Below are positions 22,477-30,881 of a DNA stretch of 64,000 nt, piece by piece (the first letter of the stretch is position 1; every line of letters begins with the position of its first letter). Where the stretch lies: the NCBI RefSeq assembly GCF_024505145.1, contig NZ_JANIAA010000026.1, positions 62,001-126,000 of the forward strand, given 5' to 3'. The notes below the pieces were generated by a model. The model saw only the letters and a list, made by a program, of their open reading frames with translations, was not told the origin of the DNA and did no database searches. The stretch is from Streptomyces rugosispiralis (lineage in GTDB: Bacteria; Actinomycetota; Actinomycetes; Streptomycetales; Streptomycetaceae). A program made the position numbers and the translations under genes.

Positions 22477-23627
22477 GCATCTACCGCGAACGAGTGCACC
22501 GGGGCTCGGCCCGGGCCACCGTGCTGCGCACCGTCGGCACCCGTGAGCGCCGCTCGCACCTCAGCGCGCCCCGGGTGCCCACGGTCGGCATCGACATCGG
22601 CGGCACCAAGGTGATGGCCGGGGTCGTCGACGCCGACGGCAACATCCTCGAGAAGCTGCGCACCGAGACGCCGGACAAGTCCAAGAGCCCCAAGGTCGTC
22701 GAGGACACCATCACCGAGCTGGTGCTGGACCTCTCCGACCGGCACGATGTGCACGCCGTGGGCATCGGCGCCGCGGGCTGGGTGGACGCCGACCGCAACC
22801 GCGTGCTGTTCGCCCCGCACCTGTCCTGGCGCAATGAACCGCTGCGCGACCGGCTCGCGGAGCGGCTCGCCGTCCCGGTCATGGTCGACAACGACGCCAA
22901 CGCCGCCGCGTGGGCGGAGTGGCGGTTCGGCGCCGGGCGCGACGAGGACCACCTCGTCATGATCACCCTCGGCACCGGGATCGGCGGCGCGATCCTGGAG
23001 GACGGCCAGGTCAAGCGCGGCAAGTACGGGGTCGCCGGGGAGTTCGGCCATATGCAGGTCGTCCCGGCCGGCCACCGCTGCCCGTGCGGCAACCGCGGCT
23101 GCTGGGAGCAGTACAGCTCCGGCAACGCCCTGGTCCGCGAGGCCCGTGAACTGGCCGCCGCCGAATCGCCGGTGGCGTACGGGATCAACGACCGGGTCGG
23201 CGGCAACATCCAGGAGATCACCGGGCCGCTGATCACCGAGCTGGCCCGCCAGGGCGACGCCATGTGCGTCGAACTGCTCCAGGACATCGGCCAGTGGCTC
23301 GGCGTGGGCATCGCCAATCTCGCCGCCGCCCTCGACCCCTCCTGCTTCGTGATCGGCGGCGGCGTCAGCGCCGCCGACGACCTGCTGATCTGCCCCGCCC
23401 GGGACGCCTTCCGGCGCACCCTCACCGGCCGCGGCTACCGGCCGGAGGCCCGGATCGTCAAGGCGCAGCTGGGCCCCGAGGCCGGGATGGTCGGCGCCGC
23501 CGACCTCGCCCGGCTGGTCGCCCGCCGCTTCCGCCGCGCCAACCGCCGCCGCGTCGAGCGGTACGAGCGCGCCGGGTCCTCCTCCCCGCTGCGGCTGGCG
23601 CCGCGCGGTCAGGCAGGCGGCGAATGA
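22473..23627 (+). CDS. ROK-family glucokinase
   Basis: This 384-residue protein has VPTVGIDIGGTKVMAGVVDA (phosphate motif), GIGAAGWVDADRNRVLFAPH, VMVDNDANAAAWAEWRFGAG and LGTGIGGAILEDGQVKRGKY. GVAGEFGHMQVVPAGHRCPC then GNRGCWEQYSSGNAL gives the ROK zinc site (His plus CxCGxxGCxE). There is no N-terminal HTH, so it is a kinase and not a ROK repressor. The first ~35 residues are a basic extension and the C-terminal 30 are Arg-rich, which makes it longer than the ~317-residue Streptomyces GlkA. It follows the sugar transporter operon by 247 bp and probably phosphorylates the imported sugar. Confidence 0.9.
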   Translation: MSIYRERVHRGSARATVLRTVGTRERRSHLSAPRVPTVGIDIGGTKVMAGVVDADGNILEKLRTETPDKSKSPKVVEDTITELVLDLSDRHDVHAVGIGAAGWVDADRNRVLFAPHLSWRNEPLRDRLAERLAVPVMVDNDANAAAWAEWRFGAGRDEDHLVMITLGTGIGGAILEDGQVKRGKYGVAGEFGHMQVVPAGHRCPCGNRGCWEQYSSGNALVREARELAAAESPVAYGINDRVGGNIQEITGPLITELARQGDAMCVELLQDIGQWLGVGIANLAAALDPSCFVIGGGVSAADDLLICPARDAFRRTLTGRGYRPEARIVKAQLGPEAGMVGAADLARLVARRFRRANRRRVERYERAGSSSPLRLAPRGQAGGE

Positions 23628-24265
23628 CCGCCGCCGACCAGCGGCCCGGCGCCGTGACGCCCCCGGCCGACGGAATGCGCCCCGGCGGGGCCACACCGGG
23701 TGGACCCACACCGGGCGGGCCCACGTCCGGCGGGCCCACGTCCGGTGGCGGCCGTACGCCCCGCCGCTGGCTCAAGATCGTTGTTGTCTTCCTGCTGATC
23801 GCGATCCCGGCGGGCTATCTGGTGATCTCCGCCATCCAGAGCCGCAACGGCGGTGAGGACAAGGCGGAGGCGGCGTCGGCCAAGGGCCTCAGCGCGGGCT
23901 ACCCGAGCCGGGTGCAGCGGCGCATATACGACGTGCCGGTGCCGCCCTACTCCAAGAAGGTCGCCTACTACGAGACCAACTCCTGGAAGGTCAGCTCGCT
24001 GTACGTGCAGTTCGTCACGGACCGCGATGGCCTCGACTCCTTCCTGCACAAGCTCGGCACCGGCCGCTCCGCCCTGGCCGAGGACGAGGTGACCATCACC
24101 AAGGAGCAGGCCGAGAAGGTCGGTTGGCAGGTCGGAGCGCCCGGTCACGACTGGGCCGGGATGGTCATCAAGCAGAAGGATCCGCAACCCAAGCTGAGGA
24201 TCACGGTCAAGTTCGACAACCCGACGCATCCGAAGGTTTACGTGGTCTCCACGGTCACGCCGTAA
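23624..24265 (+). CDS. single-pass membrane protein of unknown function
   Basis: This 213-residue protein overlaps the ROK gene by 4 nt (ATGA). The N-terminal ~45 residues are a Gly/Pro/Thr repeat (GGPTPGGPTSGGPTSGGG). A membrane helix IVVVFLLIAIPAGYLVISAI follows, then an extracytoplasmic domain of about 140 residues with KKVAYYETNSWKVSSLYVQF, VTDRDGLDSFLHKLGTG and LRITVKFDNPTHPKVYVVST. There are no catalytic motifs. I do not recognise the family; the coupling to the kinase gene is the only clue. Confidence 0.72.
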   Translation: MTAADQRPGAVTPPADGMRPGGATPGGPTPGGPTSGGPTSGGGRTPRRWLKIVVVFLLIAIPAGYLVISAIQSRNGGEDKAEAASAKGLSAGYPSRVQRRIYDVPVPPYSKKVAYYETNSWKVSSLYVQFVTDRDGLDSFLHKLGTGRSALAEDEVTITKEQAEKVGWQVGAPGHDWAGMVIKQKDPQPKLRITVKFDNPTHPKVYVVSTVTP

Positions 24266-24330
24266 GTCCTTCACATTCTGGGCGCATCGCGCCCGAAAGC
24301 CCCGCCACTCGGGTCGGATACCGTTTTCGG

Positions 24331-25617
24331 GTGAGCGAGACGAAGACACTTCAGTACCGGACCGACGGCCCCGAGGACGGGCCCGTGCTCGTCCTCGGAC
24401 CGTCGCTGGGCACCACCTGGCACATGTGGGATCGCCAGATACCCGAGCTCTCCCGCCACTGGCGCGTCCTCCGCTTCGACCTCCCCGGCCACGGCGGCGC
24501 CCCCGCCCATCCGGCCCCCTCGGTGGCCGAGCTCGCCGCCCGGCTGCTGGCCACCCTCGACGAGCTCGGCGTCGAGCGCTTCGGCTACGCGGGCTGCTCG
24601 ATCGGCGGGGCCATCGGCGCCGAACTCGCCCTGCGGCATCCCCATAGAGTGGGCTCACTCGCCCTCGTCTCCGCCTCCCCGCGCTTCGGCACCGCCGACT
24701 CCTACCGGCAGCGCGGCGTAGTGGTCCGCACCAACGGCCTCGACCCGATCGCCCGCGCCACCCCCGAGCGCTGGTTCACCCCCGGCTTCGCCGCCGCCCA
24801 GCCCGCCATCGTCGAGTGGGCCGTCCAGATGGTCCGCACCACCGACCCCGGCTGCTACATCGCCGCCTGCGAGGCCCTCGCCGCCTTCGACATCCGCGCC
24901 GAGCTCAGCCGGATCGGCATCCCCACCCTCGTGGTGGTCGGCGCCGACGACCAGGTCACCCCGGCCGCCGACGCCCGCGTCCTGGTCGCCGGGATCGCCG
25001 ACGCACGGCTCGCCCTGGTCCCCGGCGCCTCCCATCTCACCCCCGTCGAGCAGCCGATGGCCGTCACCGATCTGCTGGTCCGCCACTTCTCCAGCTCCTG
25101 GCAGACCCCGGACCACCCGACCGGGATGACCGCGATCCCCGCGCCCCCGCACAAGCCCGTCCTCTCGCCCGTGCCGCCCGGCGCCGCGGTCGTCGAGTAC
25201 GGCCACAATGTGCCCGAGTCGCTGCTCGACGCCCGCGCCGCCGCGTACGACCAGGGCATCAAGGTGCGCCGCGAGGTGCTCGGCGACGCCCATGTGGACC
25301 GGGCGCAGTCCCTGGCCGACGAGTTCACCGACGACTTCCAGGACTTCATCACCCGCTACGCCTGGGGCGAGGTGTGGACCCGGCCCGGAATCGACCGGCG
25401 GATCCGCAGCGTGGTCACCCTCACCGCCCTCGCCGCCCGCGGCCACCTCGACGAACTCGCCTTCCACACCCGGGCCGCGCTGCGCAACGGGCTCACCCCC
25501 ACCGAGATCAAGGAGGTGCTGCTGCACACCGGCGTCTACTGCGGGGTGCCGACGGCGAACTCCGCCTTCGCCGTGGCCCAGCGGATCATCCGCGAGGAGA
25601 CGAGCCCGGACGGCTGA
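24331..25617 (+). CDS. pcaL: fused 3-oxoadipate enol-lactonase/4-carboxymuconolactone decarboxylase
   Basis: This 428-residue two-domain protein starts at GTG 24331. Residues 1-260 are an alpha/beta hydrolase: LVLGPSLGTTWHMWDRQIPE, nucleophile in YAGCSIGGAIG (about residue 91), Asp in VVVGADDQVTP, His in PGASHLTPVEQP. Residues ~310-428 are a carboxymuconolactone decarboxylase domain: YDQGIKVRREVLGDAHVDRA, FITRYAWGEVWTRPGIDRRI, RSVVTLTALAARGHLDELAF and VLLHTGVYCGVPTANSAFAV. This is the PcaL fusion of actinomycetes, which performs two consecutive steps of the protocatechuate branch of the beta-ketoadipate pathway. The rest of the pca genes (pcaGH, B, IJ, F) are not in the window, so this copy stands apart. 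Confidence 0.93.
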   Translation: MSETKTLQYRTDGPEDGPVLVLGPSLGTTWHMWDRQIPELSRHWRVLRFDLPGHGGAPAHPAPSVAELAARLLATLDELGVERFGYAGCSIGGAIGAELALRHPHRVGSLALVSASPRFGTADSYRQRGVVVRTNGLDPIARATPERWFTPGFAAAQPAIVEWAVQMVRTTDPGCYIAACEALAAFDIRAELSRIGIPTLVVVGADDQVTPAADARVLVAGIADARLALVPGASHLTPVEQPMAVTDLLVRHFSSSWQTPDHPTGMTAIPAPPHKPVLSPVPPGAAVVEYGHNVPESLLDARAAAYDQGIKVRREVLGDAHVDRAQSLADEFTDDFQDFITRYAWGEVWTRPGIDRRIRSVVTLTALAARGHLDELAFHTRAALRNGLTPTEIKEVLLHTGVYCGVPTANSAFAVAQRIIREETSPDG

Positions 25618-25668
25618 TCGGAAAGGCACCGAAGGCCAGTGCGGTCAACGGGGGGTCGCGGTAGCACA

Positions 25669-26325
25669 ATGATCTCCATGAAGCTCACCAAGAAGGGCCA
25701 TGCCTGCGTCCGGATCGAGAAGGACGAGCAGACGCTCGTCATCGACCCCGGGACCTTCAGCGAAGAGGACGCCGCGGTCGGCGCGGACGCGATCCTGGTC
25801 ACCCACGAGCACTTCGACCACTTCAACGAGGAGCGGCTGCGCACGGCGCTCGACGATAACCCCGGCGCCCAGATCTGGACGCTCCACAGCGTCGCCCACC
25901 ACATCTCCGCGGCGTTCCCCGGGCGGGTGAACACCATCGGGGAGGGCGACACCTTCAGCGCGGCGGGATTCGACATCGAGGTGCACGGCCAGTTGCACGC
26001 CGTCATCCACCCCGACATCCCCCGGATCACCAATGTCGGCTATCTGCTGGACGGGGCGCTCTTCCACCCCGGCGACGCCCTTACCGTGCCCGCCGGGCGG
26101 CGGGTGGACACACTGATGCTGCCGGTGCACGCCCCCTGGAACAAGTTCGCCGAGATCCTCGACTACGTCCGCGCGGTCGGCCCGCGCCGGGCCATCGACA
26201 TCCACGACGCCCTGCTGTCCGACGTCGCGCACACGGTCTACGGCCGGATGCTCGGCCCCGAGGGCCCCGGTACGGAAGGCGCCGAGCACCTGCGGCTGAC
26301 CCCGGGCGAATCCGTCACCCTCTGA
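25669..26325 (+). CDS. MBL-fold metal-dependent hydrolase (UlaG-like)
   Basis: This 218-residue protein reads KLTKKGHACVRIEKDEQTLV IDPGTFSE, then VTHEHFDHFNEERLR with the metal motif HxHxDH, FDIEVHGQLHAVIHPDIP, LFHPGDAL and RAIDIHDALLSDVAHTVYGR. It is the small UlaG/YycJ-like subgroup of metallo-beta-lactamase proteins, whose substrates are varied and mostly unknown. ATG 25669 is used; ATG 25678 (MKLTKKGH) is equally possible because most relatives begin there. Confidence 0.85.
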   Translation: MISMKLTKKGHACVRIEKDEQTLVIDPGTFSEEDAAVGADAILVTHEHFDHFNEERLRTALDDNPGAQIWTLHSVAHHISAAFPGRVNTIGEGDTFSAAGFDIEVHGQLHAVIHPDIPRITNVGYLLDGALFHPGDALTVPAGRRVDTLMLPVHAPWNKFAEILDYVRAVGPRRAIDIHDALLSDVAHTVYGRMLGPEGPGTEGAEHLRLTPGESVTL

Positions 26326-26367
26326 GGGCCGGGCCGGCTGTCGGACCCGGGATGTAGGTTGTGCCCT

Positions 26368-27147
26368 ATGCGCATCGCGACCTGGAACGTCAATTCGATC
26401 ACCGCCCGGCTGCCCCGGCTGCTGGCCTGGCTGGAGAGCAGCGGCACGGACGTCCTGTGCGTCCAGGAGACCAAGTGCGCCGAGTCCGCCTTTCCGTACG
26501 AGCCGCTGCGCGAGCTCGGCTACGAGGCCGCGGTCAACGCCACCGGCCGGTGGAACGGAGTGGCGCTGCTCTCCAAGGCCGGGCTCGCCGACGTCACCGT
26601 GGGTCTCCCCGGCGGCCCGGACTACGACGGCGGCCAGGAGCCGCGGGCGATAGGTGCCACCTGCGGCCCGGTCCGCCTCTGGTCGGTCTATGTGCCCAAC
26701 GGCCGGGAGATCGGCCACCCCCACTACGACTACAAGCTGCGCTGGCTGGAGGCGCTGCGCACGGCCGTCGCCGGGGACGCGGCCGGTGAGCGCCCCTTCG
26801 CCGTCCTCGGCGACTTCAATGTGGCGCCGACCGACGAGGACGTCTGGGACCGCTCCGCCTTCGACGGACTGACCCATGTGACCGACCTGGAGCGCGAGGC
26901 CCTGGCGGCGCTGCGCGAGTCCGGTCTTTCGGACGTGGTGCCCCGGCCGCTGAAGTACGACCGCCCCTTCACCTACTGGGACTACCGCGAGCTGGGCTTC
27001 CCCAAGAACCGCGGCATGCGCATCGACCTGGTCTACGGGAACGAGACGTTCGCCAAGGCGGTCGGCGACGCGTATGTGGACCGCGAGGAGCGCAAGGGCA
27101 AGGGCGCCTCCGACCACGCCCCGGTCGTCGTCGACCTGGAGGTCTGA
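26368..27147 (+). CDS. xthA: exodeoxyribonuclease III
   Basis: This 259-residue EEP-fold nuclease has MRIATWNVNSITARLPRLLA, VLCVQETKC (metal Glu), WNGVALLSK, SVYVPNGREIGHPHYDYKLR, VLGDFNVAPTDEDVWD (catalytic Asp/Asn), FTYWDYRELGFPKNRGMRID and ASDHAPVVVDLEV (final Asp-His). It acts on AP sites and 3' ends during base-excision repair. The start is set at MRIATWN because the motif must begin there; it follows the MBL gene by 42 bp. A strong hairpin separates it from the convergent hydrolase gene. Confidence 0.95.
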   Translation: MRIATWNVNSITARLPRLLAWLESSGTDVLCVQETKCAESAFPYEPLRELGYEAAVNATGRWNGVALLSKAGLADVTVGLPGGPDYDGGQEPRAIGATCGPVRLWSVYVPNGREIGHPHYDYKLRWLEALRTAVAGDAAGERPFAVLGDFNVAPTDEDVWDRSAFDGLTHVTDLEREALAALRESGLSDVVPRPLKYDRPFTYWDYRELGFPKNRGMRIDLVYGNETFAKAVGDAYVDREERKGKGASDHAPVVVDLEV

Positions 27148-27174
27148 CCCCGCGGCGGGATGCCCTGGTGAGGA

Positions 27175-27197
27175 GGGGGAGCCCCGGAGGCTCCCCC
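27175..27197. terminator. bidirectional terminator hairpin
   Basis: GGGGGAGCC (27175-27183) and GGCTCCCCC (27189-27197) form a 9-bp perfect stem with a 5-nt loop between convergent xthA and the GDSL hydrolase gene. Confidence 0.8.
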
Positions 27198-27204
27198 CGC
27201 CCGA

Positions 27205-29013
27205 TCACCCGGTCAGCTTCCGCAGGTCGATCGACTCCGCCATCGCCCGCAACCCCGCGTCGCCCGGGTGGAGATGGTCCCCGCTGTCGTAGGCGGGCAG
27301 GATCCGTGCCGGGTGCCCGGGGTCCCGCACCACCGCGTCGAAGTCCAGCACGGCGTCGAACACCCCGCCGCTGTCCCGGATGAAGGCGTTGACGGCTGAG
27401 CGCCGCGCGTCCGCGTCCGCCGTGCACAGCGACTCGCCCTCGCACGGGGCGATGGTCGCCCCGACCACCCGCAGCCCGCGCTCCCGCACCCGCGCCGCGA
27501 CCGACCGCAGACCCGCGATCAGCTCCTCGGCCGAGCTGCCCCACCGCAGATCGTTGATGCCCTGGAAGACGACGACCGTACGGGCCCCGGTCTGGGCGAG
27601 CACATCCCGCTCCAGCCGGTGCAGGGTGCTGACCCCGCCGGTGTCCGTGGAGACGCCCTCGCCCGGATAGCGGTCGGCCACCACGCGGTTGGCGGAGATG
27701 CCCGCGTTGAGCACCCCGTACGCCGGGACCTCGGACTGGCCGCGCAGCCGCCGCGCCAGCACATCGGGCCAGCGGCGATTGGCGTCATTGGTGGACTTGG
27801 TGCCGTCGGTGATCGAGTCGCCGAGCGCCACCACCGAACCCGGCCCGCCCCGCACATCGACCCCGGTCAGGAACGGCCAGGTGGTCAGGGTGCCGGTGTA
27901 GGACTCAGCCCCCGGCTCGGCGGTCCGGTCACCGCTGCCCGCCGCGCTCAGATACGACCGCTGGGTGGCCTGGCTGTGCACCGGCACCGCCGCGACCGGA
28001 CCCGGCAGATGGATGCTCACCAGCAGATTGGCGTCCGCCGGGACCGGGAAGTCCACCGGATCGCTGAACGCCTGAGCGCCCGCGGGGATCGAGGTCCCCG
28101 GCCGCCCGCCGAACGTCAGCGGCACCGGTGACCCCTGCGCCGCCGCGCCGCTCGCCTGGAGCGCGACCGTCGCGTGCCCGATCCCCACGGGCGCCGCGGC
28201 GAAGGTGTTCTCCAGCCGGACCCGGGCCCTCGGCCCGCCCGCGCTGGTGTGCACCACCAGCCGCAGCGTCTGATCGGTCCACGGCCCGACCTTGGTGTAC
28301 CCGGCGGTGCTCGCCGCCCAGCTCCCGGTCCAGCCGTACGCGGGCCGCCGCAGCGACGCGGCGAAGACATGCAGATCGGCCGCCGGGCCCGGGTCCCTCG
28401 GCAGCACCACCGACGCGACCTCGTGGCCGCGCTCCAACGGCACCGTCACCGCGTACAGCCGTGCCGTCTCCTGCCGCTGCCCGCCGGCGGTGTTGAGATG
28501 GGGGAGGCCCACGGCCTTGGTGGTGGCGGGGCCCGCCCGCCAGTCCGGCGCGCTCAGCGTGTACGGATGGCTCGACCCGTCGCGGTAGCGCACCGTTCCG
28601 ACACCGCTCGCCCCGGCGCCGGGCCCGTTCGGCGAACTGCTCGCCACCAGGAAGGTCAGCGCCTCGCCCCGGCCGCGCAGTCGCACCGTCTGGCCGTCGG
28701 CGATCACATTGTCCGGCCGCGCCCCCGCGCTCCTCGGCCAGGTCAGCCGCGCCGCGTCCAGGTCGATATCGCGCCCCGGCGTCCAGCCGGCGGCCCGCAG
28801 ATCCTGCGCGGAGAGCGAGGCGCCCGCGCCGTCGAAGTCGGCGTCACCCGGGCGGGCGTCATCGCTGACCGCCCGGTTGTCGAAAAGCCGCTCCAGAGGG
28901 AGCGGCTTGTGGGTCGGCACGGTGGCCGGTGCGGCGTAGGAGGGTGCGAGAAGTGAGAGGGTGACACCTCCCGCGACGATCCCGGCGGTTGTCCACGGTC
29001 TCGCTACGCGCAT
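27205..29013 (-). CDS. secreted SGNH/GDSL hydrolase
   Basis: This 602-residue protein starts at ATG 29013, 7 nt after GAGAGGGG. A signal peptide (TTAGIVAGGVTLSLLAPSYA) is followed by a ~370-residue N-terminal beta-rich region (RLVVHTSAGGPRARVRLENT, SIPAGAQAFSDPVDFPVPAD). The C-terminal SGNH hydrolase domain has block I VVALGDSITDG (Ser about residue 396), VLNAGISANRV (block II Gly), VFQGINDLRWG (block III Asn) and SGDHLHPGDAG (Asp and His). Such secreted enzymes deacylate polysaccharides or lipids; the substrate is not evident. The N-terminal half resembles the accessory region of other Streptomyces GDSL esterases. Confidence 0.9.
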   Translation of the reverse strand: MRVARPWTTAGIVAGGVTLSLLAPSYAAPATVPTHKPLPLERLFDNRAVSDDARPGDADFDGAGASLSAQDLRAAGWTPGRDIDLDAARLTWPRSAGARPDNVIADGQTVRLRGRGEALTFLVASSSPNGPGAGASGVGTVRYRDGSSHPYTLSAPDWRAGPATTKAVGLPHLNTAGGQRQETARLYAVTVPLERGHEVASVVLPRDPGPAADLHVFAASLRRPAYGWTGSWAASTAGYTKVGPWTDQTLRLVVHTSAGGPRARVRLENTFAAAPVGIGHATVALQASGAAAQGSPVPLTFGGRPGTSIPAGAQAFSDPVDFPVPADANLLVSIHLPGPVAAVPVHSQATQRSYLSAAGSGDRTAEPGAESYTGTLTTWPFLTGVDVRGGPGSVVALGDSITDGTKSTNDANRRWPDVLARRLRGQSEVPAYGVLNAGISANRVVADRYPGEGVSTDTGGVSTLHRLERDVLAQTGARTVVVFQGINDLRWGSSAEELIAGLRSVAARVRERGLRVVGATIAPCEGESLCTADADARRSAVNAFIRDSGGVFDAVLDFDAVVRDPGHPARILPAYDSGDHLHPGDAGLRAMAESIDLRKLTG

Positions 29014-29095
29014 ATGTGTCCCCTCTCGCAACCAACCCGACCGGCGATTGCACAGGTGCCCGGAGAACGTATGGAGGCAGGTGGGTGTCGTCAAG

Positions 29096-29143
29096 ACGAG
29101 CATCGGGTCACAGCTCACGACGAGCATCGGGTCACAGCTCATA
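29096..29143. repeat. 24-bp tandem duplication
   Basis: ACGAGCATCGGGTCACAGCT occupies the first 20 bases of two consecutive 24-bp units starting at 29096 and 29120. They lie between the divergent GDSL hydrolase and DUF6278 genes. Confidence 0.85.
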
Positions 29144-29191
29144 CCGCGCGCCCTGTGGTGCGCCGGTGACCTGGATGCCACGCTGAGCGGT

Positions 29192-29632
29192 ATGAACATC
29201 TCCTTCTTGGGCAACTGGCGCAAGCGACGTGGCCCCGCCTCGGGCGCGGCCCTGATGGGTGCCCAGGAGGAGGACCCCCAGGGCATCGCCCAACTGCTCT
29301 CCGAATGCGAACTCCTGCGTGCGCGGGCCTCCGCCGCGGGCATCGGGCTCGATGACTCCACGGCCTCCCTGGAGGCGCTGGACCAGATGGCGCCCCGCTG
29401 GCGCGACGACCCGGACGAACTCCCCTGGCTCGGTAACGACGCGGGTCTCTACCTGGGCACGGTCATCGTCCGCACCGTCCCCGGGGCCGTCTGGCAGGTG
29501 TGGCCCAACGGCCGACCCGTCGTCAGGCTGGCCTCCGGCCGGGAGGTCGACGTCGTGGAGGCCGGTCAGCAGTGGGCCGCGGATGGTGCTCCCGAGCTCT
29601 GCCAGCGGTACGCCGAGGTCGCGGAGGCGTAG
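29192..29632 (+). CDS. DUF6278 family protein
   Basis: This 146-residue protein begins MNISFLGNWRKRRGPASGAA. The conserved block PELSW-like DELPWLGNDAGLYLGTVIVR, TVPGAVWQVWPNGRPVVRLA and SGREVDVVEAGQQWAADGAP matches the Streptomyces DUF6278 family. No signal peptide or catalytic motif is seen, and the function is unknown. The tandem duplication 29096-29143 lies in its leader region. Confidence 0.82.
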   Translation: MNISFLGNWRKRRGPASGAALMGAQEEDPQGIAQLLSECELLRARASAAGIGLDDSTASLEALDQMAPRWRDDPDELPWLGNDAGLYLGTVIVRTVPGAVWQVWPNGRPVVRLASGREVDVVEAGQQWAADGAPELCQRYAEVAEA

Positions 29633-29671
29633 GGGGCGTCCGGCGGATGGTGACGCCTGCGGCGAGCTGTT

Positions 29672-29993
29672 CCCCACCCCGCCCCGTCCCGAAACCGGGG
29701 CTCCGCCCCAGGCCCCGTTCGGGGCTTCGCCCCTGGACCCCGGGGCCTGGGGCGTAGCGCCGGACACGCGTTAGGGCGGCGGGACCGGGGGCTTTCCCCT
29801 CCCCGCCCCTTCCCGATACCAGGGGGCTTCGCCCCTGGACCCCGGGGGGAGCCGCCGTGCACACCCGCACCGGCGGGCCGATCGCGGTCGGTACGTCGGC
29901 GCGGCGGATGAGCGGGCGGACGCCCGCGCACAGCCGGGTCGTCCGGTCGGGGTCTGGGGCGGAGCCTCAGTTTCGGGAAGGGGCGGGTAGGGG
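29672..29993. repeat. 45-bp inverted repeat pair plus GGGGCTTCGCCCC copies
   Basis: The arm 29672-29716 and the arm 29949-29993 are imperfect reverse complements (cores GGGGCTCCGCCCC-AGGCCCC and GGGGTCTGGGGCGGAGCC). Between them GGGCTTCGCCCCTGGACCCC occurs twice (near 29721 and 29828). This fills the 494-bp gap between DUF6278 and the glutamate-type transporter operon, in which no gene is seen. The motif is a common kind of Streptomyces intergenic palindromic repeat; it may act as a terminator or be a decayed mobile palindrome. Confidence 0.65.
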
Positions 29994-30126
29994 AGAGATC
30001 CCCCGCCCCCGTAGACCCTGTCGAGCGGTATCCGCCCACCGATGCGTGTCCGTACCCAAAGCTCCCCAGTTGCCCGGATAGCTTGCGCTGACCAGGGACA
30101 CAGCGGGAAGGTGGGTGGGGCCGGGT

Positions 30127-30873
30127 ATGGCCGTCGGCGAGCCGTTGATCGAGCTGCACGGCGTCAACAAGCACTTCGGCGCGCTGCACGTTCTGCGGGA
30201 CATCGACCTCACCGTCGGCCGCGGCGAAGTCGTCGTGATCATCGGCCCCTCCGGCGGCGGCAAGTCCACCCTGATCCGGACCATCAACCGGCTGGAGACC
30301 GTCCAGTCCGGCTCCATCGTCGTCGACGGCCGTCCGCTGCCCGAGGAGGGCAGGGAACTGGCGCGGCTGCGCGCCGAGGTCGGCATGGTCTTCCAGTCGT
30401 TCAACCTCTTCGCCCACCGCACCGTGCTGGCCAATGTGATGCTCGGTCAGACCAAGGTCCGCCGCCGTGCCAAGGAGGACGCCGAGCGGCGCGCCCACGA
30501 GCTGCTGGGCCGGGTCGGACTGGCCGACCAGGCCGGGAAGTTCCCCGCCCAGCTCTCCGGCGGCCAGCAGCAGCGGGTGGCCATCGCCCGCGCGCTGGCG
30601 ATGGACCCCCAGGTGATGCTCTTCGACGAGCCGACCTCCGCCCTCGACCCCGAGATGATCAACGAGGTGCTGGAGGTGATGCGCCAGCTCGCCCGGGACG
30701 GCATGACGATGGTCGTGGTCACCCATGAGATGGGCTTCGCCCGCTCCGCCGCGAACCGGTTGGTCTTCATGGCAGACGGCGCGATCGTCGAGGACCGTAC
30801 GCCGGAGGAGTTCTTCCGCGCCCCCGAGAGCGAGCGCGCCCGGGACTTCCTGTCCAAGATCCTCAAGCACTGA
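30127..30873 (+). CDS. gluA: amino acid ABC transporter ATPase (GluA-like)
   Basis: This 248-residue protein has Walker A GPSGGGKSTLIRTINRLE, Q-loop VGMVFQSFNLFAHRTVLANV, signature LSGGQQQRVAIARALAMDPQ, Walker B VMLFDEPTSALDPEMI and H-loop VVVTHEMGFARSAANRLVF. It is of the GlnQ/GluA polar amino acid type. The order ATPase, binding protein, permease, permease is that of the actinobacterial gluABCD glutamate uptake operon. It starts at ATG 30127 after AAGGTGG. The amino acid actually carried cannot be read from sequence. Confidence 0.9.
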   Translation: MAVGEPLIELHGVNKHFGALHVLRDIDLTVGRGEVVVIIGPSGGGKSTLIRTINRLETVQSGSIVVDGRPLPEEGRELARLRAEVGMVFQSFNLFAHRTVLANVMLGQTKVRRRAKEDAERRAHELLGRVGLADQAGKFPAQLSGGQQQRVAIARALAMDPQVMLFDEPTSALDPEMINEVLEVMRQLARDGMTMVVVTHEMGFARSAANRLVFMADGAIVEDRTPEEFFRAPESERARDFLSKILKH

Positions 30874-30881
30874 GCCGGGTG

